Shown: piece by piece, positions 1-12,039 of the stretch
Layout: the number at the start of each line of letters is the position of its first letter
Position numbering within the stretch: the stretch's first letter is position 1
NCBI RefSeq assembly: GCF_004193775.1
Contig: NC_041003.1
Coordinates: 27,343,735-27,407,734 of the forward strand
Direction: 5' to 3'
From: Glycine soja
Lineage: Eukaryota > Streptophyta > Magnoliopsida > Fabales > Fabaceae
DNA length: 64,000 nt
Program-made: the position numbers and the translations under genes
The notes under the pieces: generated by a model
Database searches by the model: none
Told to the model about the DNA's origin: nothing
What the model saw: the letters and a program-made list of their open reading frames with translations, nothing else

Positions 1-1260
1 CCTATCTTTACAACCTTACCTCATGATGCCTCCACGGATAAGTGTCTAGTCTGCTTACTTTTTCGGTGTATGTTTTAGCACTTAACCCATATTCTTTTAA
101 CTTAGGACTTTATTTTAATCATTTTTAGGATATCTTTTGTAAGTAATTAATTTTTGGATTTAATTTTAGTCTTTTTAGGAATTTATAAGTTTTCATGTGT
201 TTTGTAGGATAAGAAAGAGATTTGGAAGAAGCAAGTAAAAGGTAGTGTTCAAGTTAAAGAAGGAAAAATCAAAGATAATGGCGCTAAATAGTATGGGTTC
301 TTTCACACTTAGCGCCAAACGTCCAAAGACTTTGTTCTTTGCTGAGTTTTTTGCATTTAGCGCTAGCTCTTAGGCCCTAAATGCCACTCTATCACAAACA
401 CAAGGCAAATGGTATCACCAAAAAAATCTTGTGCCACATCAAGTGTGGGTTTTTGGGCACTTAGCACCAGCACTCCAAAAAGGACCCAAGTAGAATTCGA
501 TTACCATGCTTAGCATTGGTGTATCCACACTTAGCGCTAGATGGTCAGATTTAAGCATTGACATTGTCACATAATGAGCATCGAACAAAAAGAATTATTC
601 CTTAAATGAGAAAACACTTAGTGAACATTTACTTCTGGACATTCCTGGGACTTTTTGTGGTGACCAGAAGAGCATCCTCATGGCTTCCTCACCAAGCTTA
701 TTCATTTATCCATCATTTTATATTATTTTCTTAGCTATGTGTAGCTAAAATCACCCCTATTAGGGTTTAATGTAGGTAGACATTTACTCATGTATATACT
801 TTGAGTTTCTAATCTATATTTATTGTTCATTATTAGTACTCTTATTTTATACTTAATGCTCACACTTGTTTGATCTCGTTTCACTTGATTTATGGTTTGA
901 ATGTTGTTAGAAAATGCTTTTAAAGATAGAACTCAAGAAGAATAACTAATAGTTTTTGTATGTAGGAATGTAGCAAAACTTAGCTATTAGTCGTCATTAA
1001 AACCCACTTGTTCTTACAACAAGTTGTTTAGCTAAATTACTCAAGGGATTGATAGTTTAGTTAAGAAACTAAGACTCTCATTAGTATAGGAATTAAGGTT
1101 TGAGTTTTCTTGTGGGTTGATGGTAATAAGTAAACTTTAAACTTGATTAACGAATATTATATATGTTGCATGAGAAAAGAGTTTGGTTATATTTAACTCC
1201 AACATTGAAAGGTGATTGTCAATAAGAGTGGAAAAAGTGATTGATTGTGTTTGTGAAGAG
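1..1260 (+). mobile_element. LTR-like retrotransposon remnant with TTAGCGC motifs
   Basis: Non-coding. The left part (about 290-600) repeats TTAGCGC/AGCGCTAG motifs, and a long AT-rich, transcribed-leader-like stretch follows. This layout (motif block, then a region around TTAGGGTTTAAT, then a long T-rich tail) resembles the better-defined solo LTRs at 14976-18917 and 32315-33814. No ORF, PBS or TSD is visible and the left end lies outside the window, so the call rests on architecture and motif only. It could be internal leader rather than LTR. Confidence 0.4.
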
Positions 1261-1553
1261 AAAAGTGAGAAGGAGAAAGTGGCTTAAAAAAATGGAGGAG
1301 AACAAAGTTGTTGGAAGTAAATCATTTGTTGATAATTAGTCAAATTCACAATTGATCAGTCAAATTGGTACAACAATAAAATCACAATTTTACTGTGAGT
1401 CATAGAAGGACTTTTGTGCTGAACTTAGTCATAGAAGGACTTTTGTGCTGAACTTTGTCTAGGATCGCTAAAGGTAGGATCACAATAAAATCATCATGAT
1501 TTTGCATGTAAAACCGCATTATTTGTGATCTTCAAAGCACTACCACCAACAAA

Positions 1554-1558
<5 letters not shown>

Positions 1559-1618
<60 letters not shown>
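1559..1618. repeat. (TA)n microsatellite
   Basis: About 29 uninterrupted TA units in an AT-rich intergenic region. Confidence 0.95.
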
Positions 1619-1619
<1 letters not shown>

Positions 1620-3315
1620 CAAGTATTTTATGTACTGAAGACTTAGATTTAAGTCTTATAAATTAAAAAAATGTAATTGAAAGCAAACATTTCAATAAAA
1701 AATTATCAATTAAATTTTATTGAAAATAAATCATTGATTAAAGTCAATAAATATTTAACATCAATAACATTAAAGTCACAAAAAAAAATTACATATGCAT
1801 GAGAACACATAGAATCTTATTATCTAAGTTAGGAGTTTTCATCCAATATCCAAGATAAGTTCACAATTTTAAAAACCTTGTCAGCAACAATTGCACGAGG
1901 TCCAAATCATAAAAATCATTATATTTTGTTATAAAATATAGTTATAAAATAAAATCCACATGCGCCAATACATTATCGAACTGAAGGGTATGTAGTAAAT
2001 AATGATTGGAAATACGTGGAAGATTTGCAGAAACAAACAATATGCATGAGAATAAATACACACTGGTCACTGACTATAAGTTTTGGTTTTCTAATTTCTA
2101 TCATTCTATGGTATGTACAGCACACAATCGATCGTATATGGACTATGGACTGGTTCATCAGTTATTTTAAATAATATAATTAAGCAAGCAAACCTATAAA
2201 CTAATTTTCTCTCTAGCTCTCTCATATAGTCATATTTGTTATGGTCCTTTATCATGGATGCCGTTAATGATTCTTTCATTGACATGATTCTTTATGCTTT
2301 CTTTTGAATAAAACCCCACTACAATCATAAATGGTATGCACCACGCCCAACATAAGACCCAGTCAAAGGTAGTACCTGGTTGCAATGTGGCTCCACATAT
2401 TGTAGCGAAGTTTCATAGTTGAGATTTGAGATGAAGAGAATCGCTTGTAGAGAAAGAAAGTATAAAAGAGTAGCGTATAAAACATTCTAATTTTTTTCTA
2501 CTGAACATATTTATGATTATTTATTTTAATTTAAATCTATAAAATATCATTTATTGAGAATGATAATTGTATATTATAAAATATAATTACATAAATAATA
2601 ATAATATAAAATTTAATAATATTAATAAATAACACAATACTTTAAAATAAATAATCAAATGAGAGTTAAAAAAATCATTTATAAAAAGTTAAGGTGACTA
2701 TATCAAATCAGTAGTAGTTAACAACAATGGATGTACCCCTCAAAAAAAAAAACCCGACAAAGTTGGACCGGAAAACTTGGCATCGAAACACAAAATATTC
2801 CCTTGTTACATTAAATTATTAAATCAAATAAAATTAATAATTAAAAATAGTAATTTTATGATTTTATCAAATTTTAATTACCAAAGAAAATGTTTAAATA
2901 TAGTAATTATATTTAAACATGAATTGTATTAGCACATTAATCACTCCATCAACATTATTTTTCTCATATTAACATTTTGAGTAAACACTTCTATCGCAAA
3001 CTATAATTTTTTTTAGAAACACAAACTATAACAAACTGTAATGTTTTATCTTTATCTATTTCTCTTCTATCATTTTCCAGCTTTGAAGTAAAAAAAAAAA
3101 AATACTTTCCTTACTTTTAAAAATTACATTTGTAGTTAATTATAACTTTTTTTTTATAGACTTCATTTTTTCTCTCTACTGGATCACTATGAAACTCACT
3201 CTCGAGACCAATAATTAAAATTGAAACAGTCCTCGTTCTCGATGTTATAGCTTTTAATTATAATTGCAAACTTGTAAAACAAATTCTTTAATGCATAAAT
3301 TAACATTAATTTTAT

Positions 3316-3362
<47 letters not shown>

Positions 3363-3873
3363 AGAGAGAGAAACATACACATGAACAATGCTTAATTAAT
3401 TGATTTCCTTAAGTTTATATCTGTTCAGCAATAGTCCTAATTAATTCTTTACCATTTATAATTTTATTTTAATTTATATATATATTTGACTTCTGTATTT
3501 ATTATTACTAGTTATGAATTGACAAATATGTCATATTATTAATACCCAATTGCGTAAACCCGAAGTTTTATATCTAGTTAATTGCTTAAGACATAAAAAT
3601 GTTTGGAAAGTTGAAACAAAACCAGAGTAGGTACCACCATGAATTTTGTTTACGTATCCCTTGAACCAAGAAAATGAAAAGGCAATGAAGATATATGGTG
3701 AAATAACACAAATGCACTTTATAAAATTGTAATTACGTATATCACTTTTTCTTTCTTTCTTACATTCTTTTATTTTCTCTTTTCATGAACATCCAAAACA
3801 CAGCATAATGCATGCATGCCCTACTAAGATGTTGATTGACGGTGTGCGTACTGGTCCTAGTTGCATCGATCAT
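1619..3873. other. Intergenic AT-rich DNA without a recognised gene
   Basis: Long runs of A and T and scattered short ORFs with no recognisable domain. A (TA)n tract at about 3320-3358 runs straight into a short GA tract (3361-3371). I see no tRNA, conserved coding segment or transposon terminus here. Confidence 0.6.
3320..3371. repeat. Compound (TA)n(GA)n microsatellite
   Basis: About 19 TA units followed directly by AGAGAGAGAGA. Compound repeats like this are often length-polymorphic. Confidence 0.9.
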
Positions 3874-3876
3874 TAA

Positions 3877-4428
3877 GGGTTTGGTTTGGTTATTTTTTGT
3901 TTTTATTTTTACTGGAAATAAAAAATGATGATGAAAATGTGTTTGATTGGATTTTTAAAAATATTTTCAGTGAAAATATTTTTCTTAAACGAACAAAAAA
4001 CGAAAAACAATAAAATCTAATTTTCAGTTGAAACCAAGAACCTCATTTAGAGTAAAATGAAAACAGGATGACAAGTAATTTAATTTTAAGCAAATTTAAA
4101 AATATATTTTCTTTTGAAAGTGTTTGATTGGATTTTTAAAAATATTTTGAGTGAAAATATTTTCTTAAACCAACAAAAAACGGAAAACAATAAAATCTGA
4201 TTTTCAGTTGAAACCAAGAACCTCATTTAGAGTAAAATGAAAACAGGGTGACAAGTAATTTAATTTTAAGCAAATTTAAAAATATATTTTCTTTTATAAA
4301 CGCATTTTTAATATTTTTATTTCTTGAAAACAGAAAATAAGAAATCAAACCAAACATATTTTCAGAATTCTAATCTTCTAAAAATAAAAATAATTTTCAA
4401 AAAATAAAAATACAAACCAAACACGACC
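3877..4428. mobile_element. Tourist-like (PIF/Harbinger) MITE with internal tandem duplication
   Basis: The left end reads GGGTTTGGTTTGGTTA and the right end, on the other strand, GGTCGTGTTTGGTTTGT, giving imperfect terminal inverted repeats. Both ends are flanked by TAA (3874-3876 and 4429-4431), the 3-bp target duplication typical of PIF/Harbinger elements. There is no ORF, as expected of a non-autonomous element. Inside, a 181-bp unit is present twice (3939-4119 and 4120 to about 4295) with only a few differences, an unusual enlargement for a MITE. Confidence 0.75.
3939..4295. repeat. 181-bp tandem duplication inside the MITE
   Basis: Both copies begin GTGTTTGATTGGATTTTTAA and run in register, through a GAAACCAAGAACCTCATTTA segment, to AAATATATTTTCTTTT. 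Differences are a handful of substitutions and 1-bp indels, so the duplication looks recent relative to the element. Confidence 0.85.
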
Positions 4429-4915
4429 TAACATTATTCATATTACTTTCTCTGTATTTGGTTTATGGTTCTGCTCCCTTGGATAGAAGATATTCAAGCA
4501 AATAAAAGTTATTTCTACGTCTTTTAAAGATTTTGACGCAAAAAGTAGGATAAAACGTGCATAAGAAATGCTGAAATAAACGCGCACTATGACAGTCTTG
4601 CGGCCTGTCCCACAACTACAAAATCATCAACAAAAAAAAAACCTCAGAATTCTTGTTTGGACGTGAAATAAAAAGTTAAATACTCTATGCTTATTTTGTT
4701 TTACATGGAAAGTACACCGAAGACTCGTGCATTAATTTCTTAACCAGCAATATGCTTTTTCTTGATTCTTTTCATCCTTATACGGGTCCATTTGGTATAA
4801 AGGTGGATGAGAAATATATGGTAGATAATAATAGGAAAGGTGAATGAAAATAGGTGAAAATAAAAGTGAGTTATCCAAGAAAAATTAAAAAGAAATAGGA
4901 AAAAAGATAAATAAC

Positions 4916-4918
<3 letters not shown>

Positions 4919-4950
<32 letters not shown>
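4919..4950. repeat. (TA)n microsatellite
   Basis: About 16 TA units. Confidence 0.9.
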
Positions 4951-4955
<5 letters not shown>

Positions 4956-5115
4956 GTAAGAAATGTAGTAAAAATAATTCATGGATTCGACACTTTTTTT
5001 ATTTCTTTCTTTTCTGATTTTACTTCTAACAAAAACCCTCTTTTTATTTATTTATTTCCCACCAGTTACAACTTAGAAATTATTAATAACGAATCTAGAA
5101 ATTTTGAGTTGTGGG

Positions 5116-5118
<3 letters not shown>

Positions 5119-5164
<46 letters not shown>
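5119..5164. repeat. (TA)n microsatellite
   Basis: About 22 TA units. Confidence 0.9.
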
Positions 5165-5167
<3 letters not shown>

Positions 5168-5344
5168 ATGAGAGATCAATTTCTTCTTTTTCGATCATAA
5201 ATAATAAATGTAATTTTTATATATTGAAATTTAAATAATAAATAAATAATTTTTAATTATTATGAATACAATTATTGAAATTTAATTTAAAGGTGAAGAT
5301 AAAAGAAGGTAGATTGAAAATTATAGATAATTAAAAATTCAAAT

Positions 5345-5347
<3 letters not shown>

Positions 5348-5378
<31 letters not shown>
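5348..5378. repeat. (TA)n microsatellite
   Basis: About 15 TA units. Confidence 0.9.
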
Positions 5379-5380
<2 letters not shown>

Positions 5381-5591
5381 TGGAATAATGATAATTTTAA
5401 ATGAATGAGATAATTTTTTTTGTTAATTACAAGTATAATATGTAAAATACACATATAAAAAGAAAAAATAATATATTATAAATGTTTAGCTGAGAAAATA
5501 AAGAGAGTGAGACTATAAGTAATTTATGGGGGCAATATTTATATTATGAATAGATTTGTTTTATTATATTTTAAATTATTTAAATAATTGA

Positions 5592-5595
<4 letters not shown>

Positions 5596-5637
<42 letters not shown>
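5596..5637. repeat. (TA)n microsatellite
   Basis: About 20 TA units. Confidence 0.9.
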
Positions 5638-5638
<1 letters not shown>

Positions 5639-6528
5639 CATAAATAAAAACTATAATGTTAGATGGGTAATTGTCCCCATAGTGATAAACTTGAATCCGT
5701 CTCTGGAAATGAGATGCACCTAGCTAGCTATAACCCTTTAGCCTAACCGGCATAATTAACTTGCATGGCTAGAACATCATCCCACTTGGAGTTTCTAGTT
5801 AAATGCAAACCTCTTTTTCCCTGTGACAATCTTGGAGCAGCTTTTGCCCAAGTCATAATCGTGTTTTACATAACAAAATTGAACATTAATTAAGTAAACC
5901 TCATATATTCTACCAAATGTAGTCTCCAAAATGTCATTAAATAGTCTCTTGTAATTATATATATGAAATATTTTAGTTCTCCAATAATTTTAGTTAATAT
6001 TTTTATGAACCAGATTAAGTTGCTAATATAATTTTTTTAAAGACTAAATTGCTACATATTTATTTTTTAAGGATTAATCTTGAGAAACTTATATTATTTA
6101 GATCGTCTCCGTTTTAGCATCTCTCTCTTTCTTCTTTTTGTTTTTTTTATTTATTTATTTACTTTTTACACATCTTAATTAAAGAGGTTCTACCATTAAT
6201 ATTACACATCACTAGTTTTTACTTTTTACAATACTTGAGCAACTCTACTGTTCAACCCAATAATTTTAAGATATATATTTACTAAATCGGTCTCACAAGT
6301 ATTCCCATGCATTCTTACATTTTATCTCAGTAATGTTCATCAGGTTACTAGTATTATAATACAATTCAGAAGAAAAAAAAAAAGATAACAACCGGTTCTT
6401 TATATTTAAGCACCTTCTGTTTGAAAAGTGCTTAATAAGCGAGCACAAGCTCCAAGAACAAAATCTTATTTAGCATTGGTGCTTAATTAATAAGAAAAGT
6501 GAATATTGCAACCATATCCAGTACAAAA

Positions 6529-6531
<3 letters not shown>

Positions 6532-6576
<45 letters not shown>
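6532..6576. repeat. (TA)n microsatellite
   Basis: About 22 TA units. Confidence 0.9.
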
Positions 6577-6580
<4 letters not shown>

Positions 6581-7400
6581 ATCTTCTCCAAGTGTCTTAT
6601 ATTTTAACTACTGACCAGTTGGCTGCAGCATTCAATAACATTTTTGAAGACAAATAGACTCGTTTTTCCTAAGCAAAATGTAAATCCGCAATATTGGGAC
6701 CCGAATATTTCACGTGTCGTGTTAAAGGTTAGTCAAACAGTAATATGAACAACTACAAAATCACTGCTCAAACATGTGTCTAGAGTCTAGACCAAGTCTT
6801 ATCTCATTAATCATCTTAATATTATATATTTCTCTTTATTGTTTTATATTACAATATTGTATACAATATTTCATAAATAACCTATGTATATATTTGAATT
6901 ATCATATAAAAGGAAATTAAAAAGTCATCATCACATGTTTACTATTAATTTAACTGAAACATATTGCTAATATAAATAGCTTGTACACTCTCATCAAATG
7001 ATAAAATGTTTTATAATTAATTTTTTTTATATAATAATCACTTTAAAAATCATATAGAAGATAAATATTAATTAATTAATTTAATAAAAATATTTACATC
7101 AGTATCTCACAATTAAATTCACTATTATTCACATAATATTTATAACATACAGAATACAATCAATAATAATAAGCATAAGCCAAAATAATTGACCAGAAAT
7201 TTATCTTTAAAATTTAACAAAAGTTAACAAACCTTATATAATCAATTAGAACAAATTAATGTACATCTACATTAAATTCTATCTTAACAAAAAAAAATTA
7301 ACTACTGTTTCAGCATAATTTGTACAGAATTAAATGAAAACTATGTGCATGACCTTTCACCAAAACTAGTTGAGGACCATACATCAAAATAATTGGATGA

Positions 7401-9050
7401 TCAAAACATAGCATAACCAATTGCAGCATTTAAATCCATCTCATTGAAGCCTCTTCTTACTTCAGACAAGCCTCTCCTTGCCACTTCAAACTCTCCTTCA
7501 GCAGCAGCAAGTTCCCCCCTGAGCCGCTTCATCTTAATCTCCAAAGCAACCACCTTGTCCTTCAGCTTCTTCAATTGGTTTGCTCTTTCCATATATGCCC
7601 TCGAACCCAATGCTAATTGAACATATGGCTCCAGCCAAGCCAGGTCAAACCCTGAGGACTTCACAAGTTCCTTCCACAAGCCATGAAGGTACTTTATGTC
7701 CTCTTCATTGATGTCTTTAACCCTTTTGGTCTTGAGAAAATGCAAAACATGGCCCAAAGAAGTAAAGGCCCATTGTCTAAACCTTCTAGTCCTTTCCCTT
7801 TGGCACTTTATCAGATTAGGGTGCCATATGCAAACCTCTTCCAAGAGTGGAATGAATGCTTGTTCTTCTGCTCCTAAACTCTCAAAATCTATGAGTTCTC
7901 TTAGTGTCAAATTGTTTGAGCCTTGAATTTCACCTTCTGCTGCAGTACTAGATCCTGAGGTTCTTGGACTAATGGTGTCCCTATCATCTGAGGATGATTC
8001 TTCTGTTGCTTGATCACAAGAGTCATGGATGGGAGAACTATTTGGGTGGACTTGAATCTTAGGTGCTAAATCGGAGACACATATGTGTGCTTCGATTATG
8101 CATGTGTTCCTCACAAGATACCCTTGTTTTGGGTTATTGAAATCAGTAAGATTCAAGAAAAATGAACCCCAGCAACGATATCCTCCATTGAACTTTTGTT
8201 GTGTCTCTGGAAATCACAAATATACATGATCAAGAATCAGATTTAAATTTAACACAGATACAACTATAATTAGAAGGCAACAAAATCTCAAAATAGAACA
8301 CACAAACTTAACTATTGAAAGGTTTAGATACAAGCTAGAAGAACTTTTGAGAGTTTCTTTTCTAAAAATATAAAATTTTTTTCAGGAAAGAAAGTCTCAA
8401 AACTCTTCTAACCTCGCATTCTAACAGGTTCTAGCTATGAACTTAAAAGAGAAAAATTAAGAATTGGAGGTATATATAATATACCTTTAGCTATAGACTT
8501 ATTCCTATCCACCTGATTTATTAGAGCTAACTTGAAAAAAGTGTTTCTGCTCCATCCGTACGGCGGTAAAGAATCAGCAACCATCAAATACACTGAAAAG
8601 TGATTCACATCCCTCCTCAGTGGATACACAAGGAGCCTCCTGTGATATATGATCATGAAGACCCCACGATTAATTCATAAAAATTCTCCAAATTAAGCTC
8701 ATTGATCTCTCCTCGTCATGTATATTTAATTTCTCTTATCATAGCACATGAGAAAAAAAGTAAAATATAAGGTTCAATTTTTCTTTTTCTGCAAAAAGGT
8801 AAGGAAGTCACTATATAATCTAAACTTTTTAACTATTGGCAATTATTGAAGCCTTATTTCCACTTTTGTTAAGCATATGTAATCTGGGAATCTGAAAATA
8901 AACAAAAATCTGAATCACTTTGACGTACCATGTACAACCCCGGATTTTGAAAGGCTTGGAGCGCAATTTCATGAGATTTTTTTTTGAGAAATCCTCAATT
9001 TTCCATGAGAATTTCTCAAAATCAACACCTGTTGTCAATTCATTCACCAT
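7401..9050 (-). CDS. MATH domain and coiled-coil domain-containing protein (three exons)
   Basis: Minus-strand gene with exons 9050-8929, 8639-8485 and 8206-7401. Both introns obey GT-AG, the summed exon length is 1083 bp, and the frame is open for 360 residues. Exon 1 starts MVNELTT and carries FSWKIEDFS (about residues 14-22), the opening strand of a MATH/TRAF-like domain. The exon 1/2 junction makes WRLLVYP (about 41-47). FSVYLMVADS follows, and GYLVRNTCIIEAHI closes the domain near residue 135. A charged helical segment (about 290-350, rich in K, E, L and R) is a likely coiled coil. This is the plant family that includes Arabidopsis RTM3-like proteins; family members are cytosolic adaptors whose MATH domain binds partner proteins, and the partner here is unknown. 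The frame is intact, so it is probably functional. Its immediate neighbours are not genes. Confidence 0.85.
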
Positions 9051-12039
9051 TCCGGTATGTACATCTGGCGCTAGCTGTGATTAGAAACCAAAAAAAATGA
9101 AAGAAATTATTTATCTTATAAGATAGAAAACAAAATAACAAGAACATATGTAATATTGGAAATTAATTAAAGTCCCAGAAGTTGATATATACGTACAAAG
9201 ATCCTCTAATGCTTCGTTGGCCCCGGCGCGTAGAAGAGAGAAACTAAAGGCTCACAATCATGAATTCTATTTAGTACATGGAGAGAAAAAAGATAGCAGG
9301 AGAGAGAGAAAGAAAAATAATAGTGAATGCCAGAGAAATAAATGAATAATGGCACTATAGTCAAGTCAACTAGGTTCGTTTGGTGTAAGGAAGTATTTTA
9401 ATAATGTAAAGAAATTTCAAACTGGCAACAGTTATAGGAAACTGGACTGGAGGAGGCAATATCTTTAAGGTACAAATGAAATTTCAAGGAAAGAACATGG
9501 GCAGATTTAATTTGGAGGTTGATTAATTAGTAGAGGTTACTTACAACAATAGTCCTCCAAGGCTTATTTTTCTCCTTTTAAAATAGTTACATAATTTTAT
9601 ACTTTATTTGTCAGAATGAACCATAGAAGAGAGAAGATAATATATTGTTAATAAATACCGAGGCTTTTAATTAGCGCTATTTTTGAATAAAATAAAATAA
9701 AATCATTAAACGGTTTTTTACATTAATAGGTATTCTTATTCTATGTGAGAGACAATATATTATGTTTAAGTAGACTATTATAAGCGAAAAAAATTTAATT
9801 TAGATATTTATTTACACAGTTGTATATTTAAAATTTGAATACGAAAACAGGAAAGAACTAGGTTATCTCAAATAGGGACGGTAACCCCCTGACTTACAAG
9901 ATGTTCTTAACATACGAATTAATGCATTAATATAATATATGTTCCGTAAATTTCCAAGATGTCGTCCCCCTCCCCCTTACTCATGTCTCCATGATTGTTC
10001 ATGTTTGCCGCCCCCTCCCCCTTAGTGCACTCCCTTTGTGTTTAAAAAAATCAATAATATTAATATACTCTAATAGTTTATTTTATATTATGTCTAATCA
10101 AAACTCAAAAATATATGAAATATATAATAAGTTCTATCTATTAAAAATATTTAGCATAAGTAGGAAGATGACTTAGTAATGCTATTAAATATTGTATTTC
10201 TTTTTCTAGATGGTGTTTGTAATGAGTCTTCTTTTAAATACTTATTATATTATTTTTCTTGTATTGGAATTTAGTTTTGCTTTTTATAGTTTTATTTATT
10301 GTTATATAAGGATTTATAATAGTTAAAATTAGTAGATAATTTAATTTTTATAATGTAGTTAAAGTAGGACAATTTAAAAAAAAAATCTTCGTTCTTTAAG
10401 AATAAAGAAGTCAATATTTTTTATATATTTTAGCTTCCTCTTATATTATAAAATTTAAAAAATTTACCACAAACTTATAAACTTGATAAATGAACTTTTA
10501 AGAAAAAAGAAGTAAATAATTTTGATTTATTGATATTTTTACTTTTATAAGATATTTAATATATTATTTATTATTAAACTAAATTTTAGACAACCATTAA
10601 TAGTAAAAATTAGTATATGTTATATTCTTTAAATTTTTGCTCCCTTGATAATTTTTTCTGGTTCCGCCGTGCTCGAAGATGAAACAATCCCACAAATTGA
10701 TCCACTCATTCGATGTTATAAAATACCAGCTGAATTGCTTTCAAAAAGCTAACTAATATGATCTAATCTAACGAATAAGATTAAATAAGTTTGTGTGTCG
10801 CCTAAGCATTATGAAATTTTAAAACGAGGTCAAAACATATGTCGGCAACAGAACACCTTTACAAGCTTGCATCTTAATTTAGAATTCCTCTATAATAAAG
10901 TTTATTACATCAATCCTTTTCATTTTTTGGTGGTAAGGACGGCTTTAGCCCATCAATCCTTTTTCTATATCTATCATATTAATGATCCGGGCTCCTTTGA
11001 ATATTTTACAGGAAAGATTCTATTTCACCTGTAATCCGATTTCGTAATCCCGTGATGTGACCGTTTTATTTCATATAAATTAATTCCTTCTTTTATATGT
11101 GCACATACAAGAGTTGGGTTAGCGTTTTTTTTCTTGTACAAAAGTAAATTAAACCATTTTCACCAGTTTAGCGGCTTTCGCCACCTTCTTCTACCTCTAC
11201 AATATCCCACCACTGCCACAATGCCCCCTCCACGTGTCACCTCAGGGCGTCGGACATCCTCCTCTGTCATGTTGCCTCTTTTTACCGTCATGTCACCCAC
11301 CACCCATCCACCATGCACTACATTATTGTCGTCGTACATTCAAATAACCCTCTAATTTTTTATTAGTTTGTTGTTTTATGTAATTTTTCTTTTATCATTG
11401 AGGCTGGAATTAATCTTTATGTTCTTTGTTGAATTTATTTTGGTCTTTTTAGTTAAATTTTGATATTGATCTTATTCTGGAATTTAGATGATAGAATTTG
11501 CTTTGTGTTTTTGTTGATTTTGATTGTTCTTAGTTTATTTTGGATATTGTATTTTTTATGCTTGTATTAGACTAACATTTTTAACCTGTAATGTTATAAA
11601 CTATAAAACTAAACACAGGTCATTAACAAAATATAAAATACAAAAAAAAATTAAATGTATTTTCAGTTATTGTCATCCATGAAAGAGCTGTCTTGTTTTG
11701 GTACTTCCAAGCTCTTACTCTCTTTATTGATGGTGTGTCAAACGAAATTAGAAGAGGTGAGCTCAGATATCAAATATATGTGCTAGGCATTCTATAATCA
11801 AAAATGCATTTAGTAGTTATTATCACCCATTAGTTGTCATTCAATATTTGGCTTCTCAATTCCAAAACTGTATTAAAATATGCTCAATTTTCCAAGCAGT
11901 ATACTCAAAGTGGTAATAAAACTTAATGAATAAACTCAATATTTATTCTTGGTCCTAAACATAATTTTTCTCAAATAAATCAATGTGCACCTGAATATGA
12001 GAAAATATCACAATCTAAAAGTTTCAATTTTAAACTGTA
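9051..12039. other. Intergenic DNA; 5' side of the MATH gene
   Basis: The first 300 bp should hold the MATH gene promoter, but no TATA box or 5' UTR boundary could be fixed. The rest is AT-rich with no recognisable coding domain. The small ORFs at 9991-10176, 10795-11034 and 11134-11355 lack domain features and look like chance. Confidence 0.5.

Larger units (their letters stand above)
4429..7400. other. Intergenic AT-rich DNA with five (TA)n tracts
   Basis: No gene recognised. Contains (TA)n tracts at about 4919-4950, 5119-5164, 5348-5378, 5596-5637 and 6532-6576. The ORF at 4740-4982 (minus) is a low-complexity translation across one of these tracts and is not a gene. Confidence 0.6.

Noticed and set aside
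4740..4982. 80-aa ORF (minus) rich in Tyr and Ile
   Set aside because: It is translation through a (TA)n tract and AT-rich DNA; no domain, no splice context.
7683..7926. Plus-strand ORFs inside the MATH gene
   Set aside because: They lie opposite exon 3 of an intact, domain-bearing gene and show no features of their own.
11134..11355. 73-aa ORF rich in Pro, Thr and Ser
   Set aside because: No recognisable domain, promoter or neighbouring exon; composition is that of a locally C-rich stretch.
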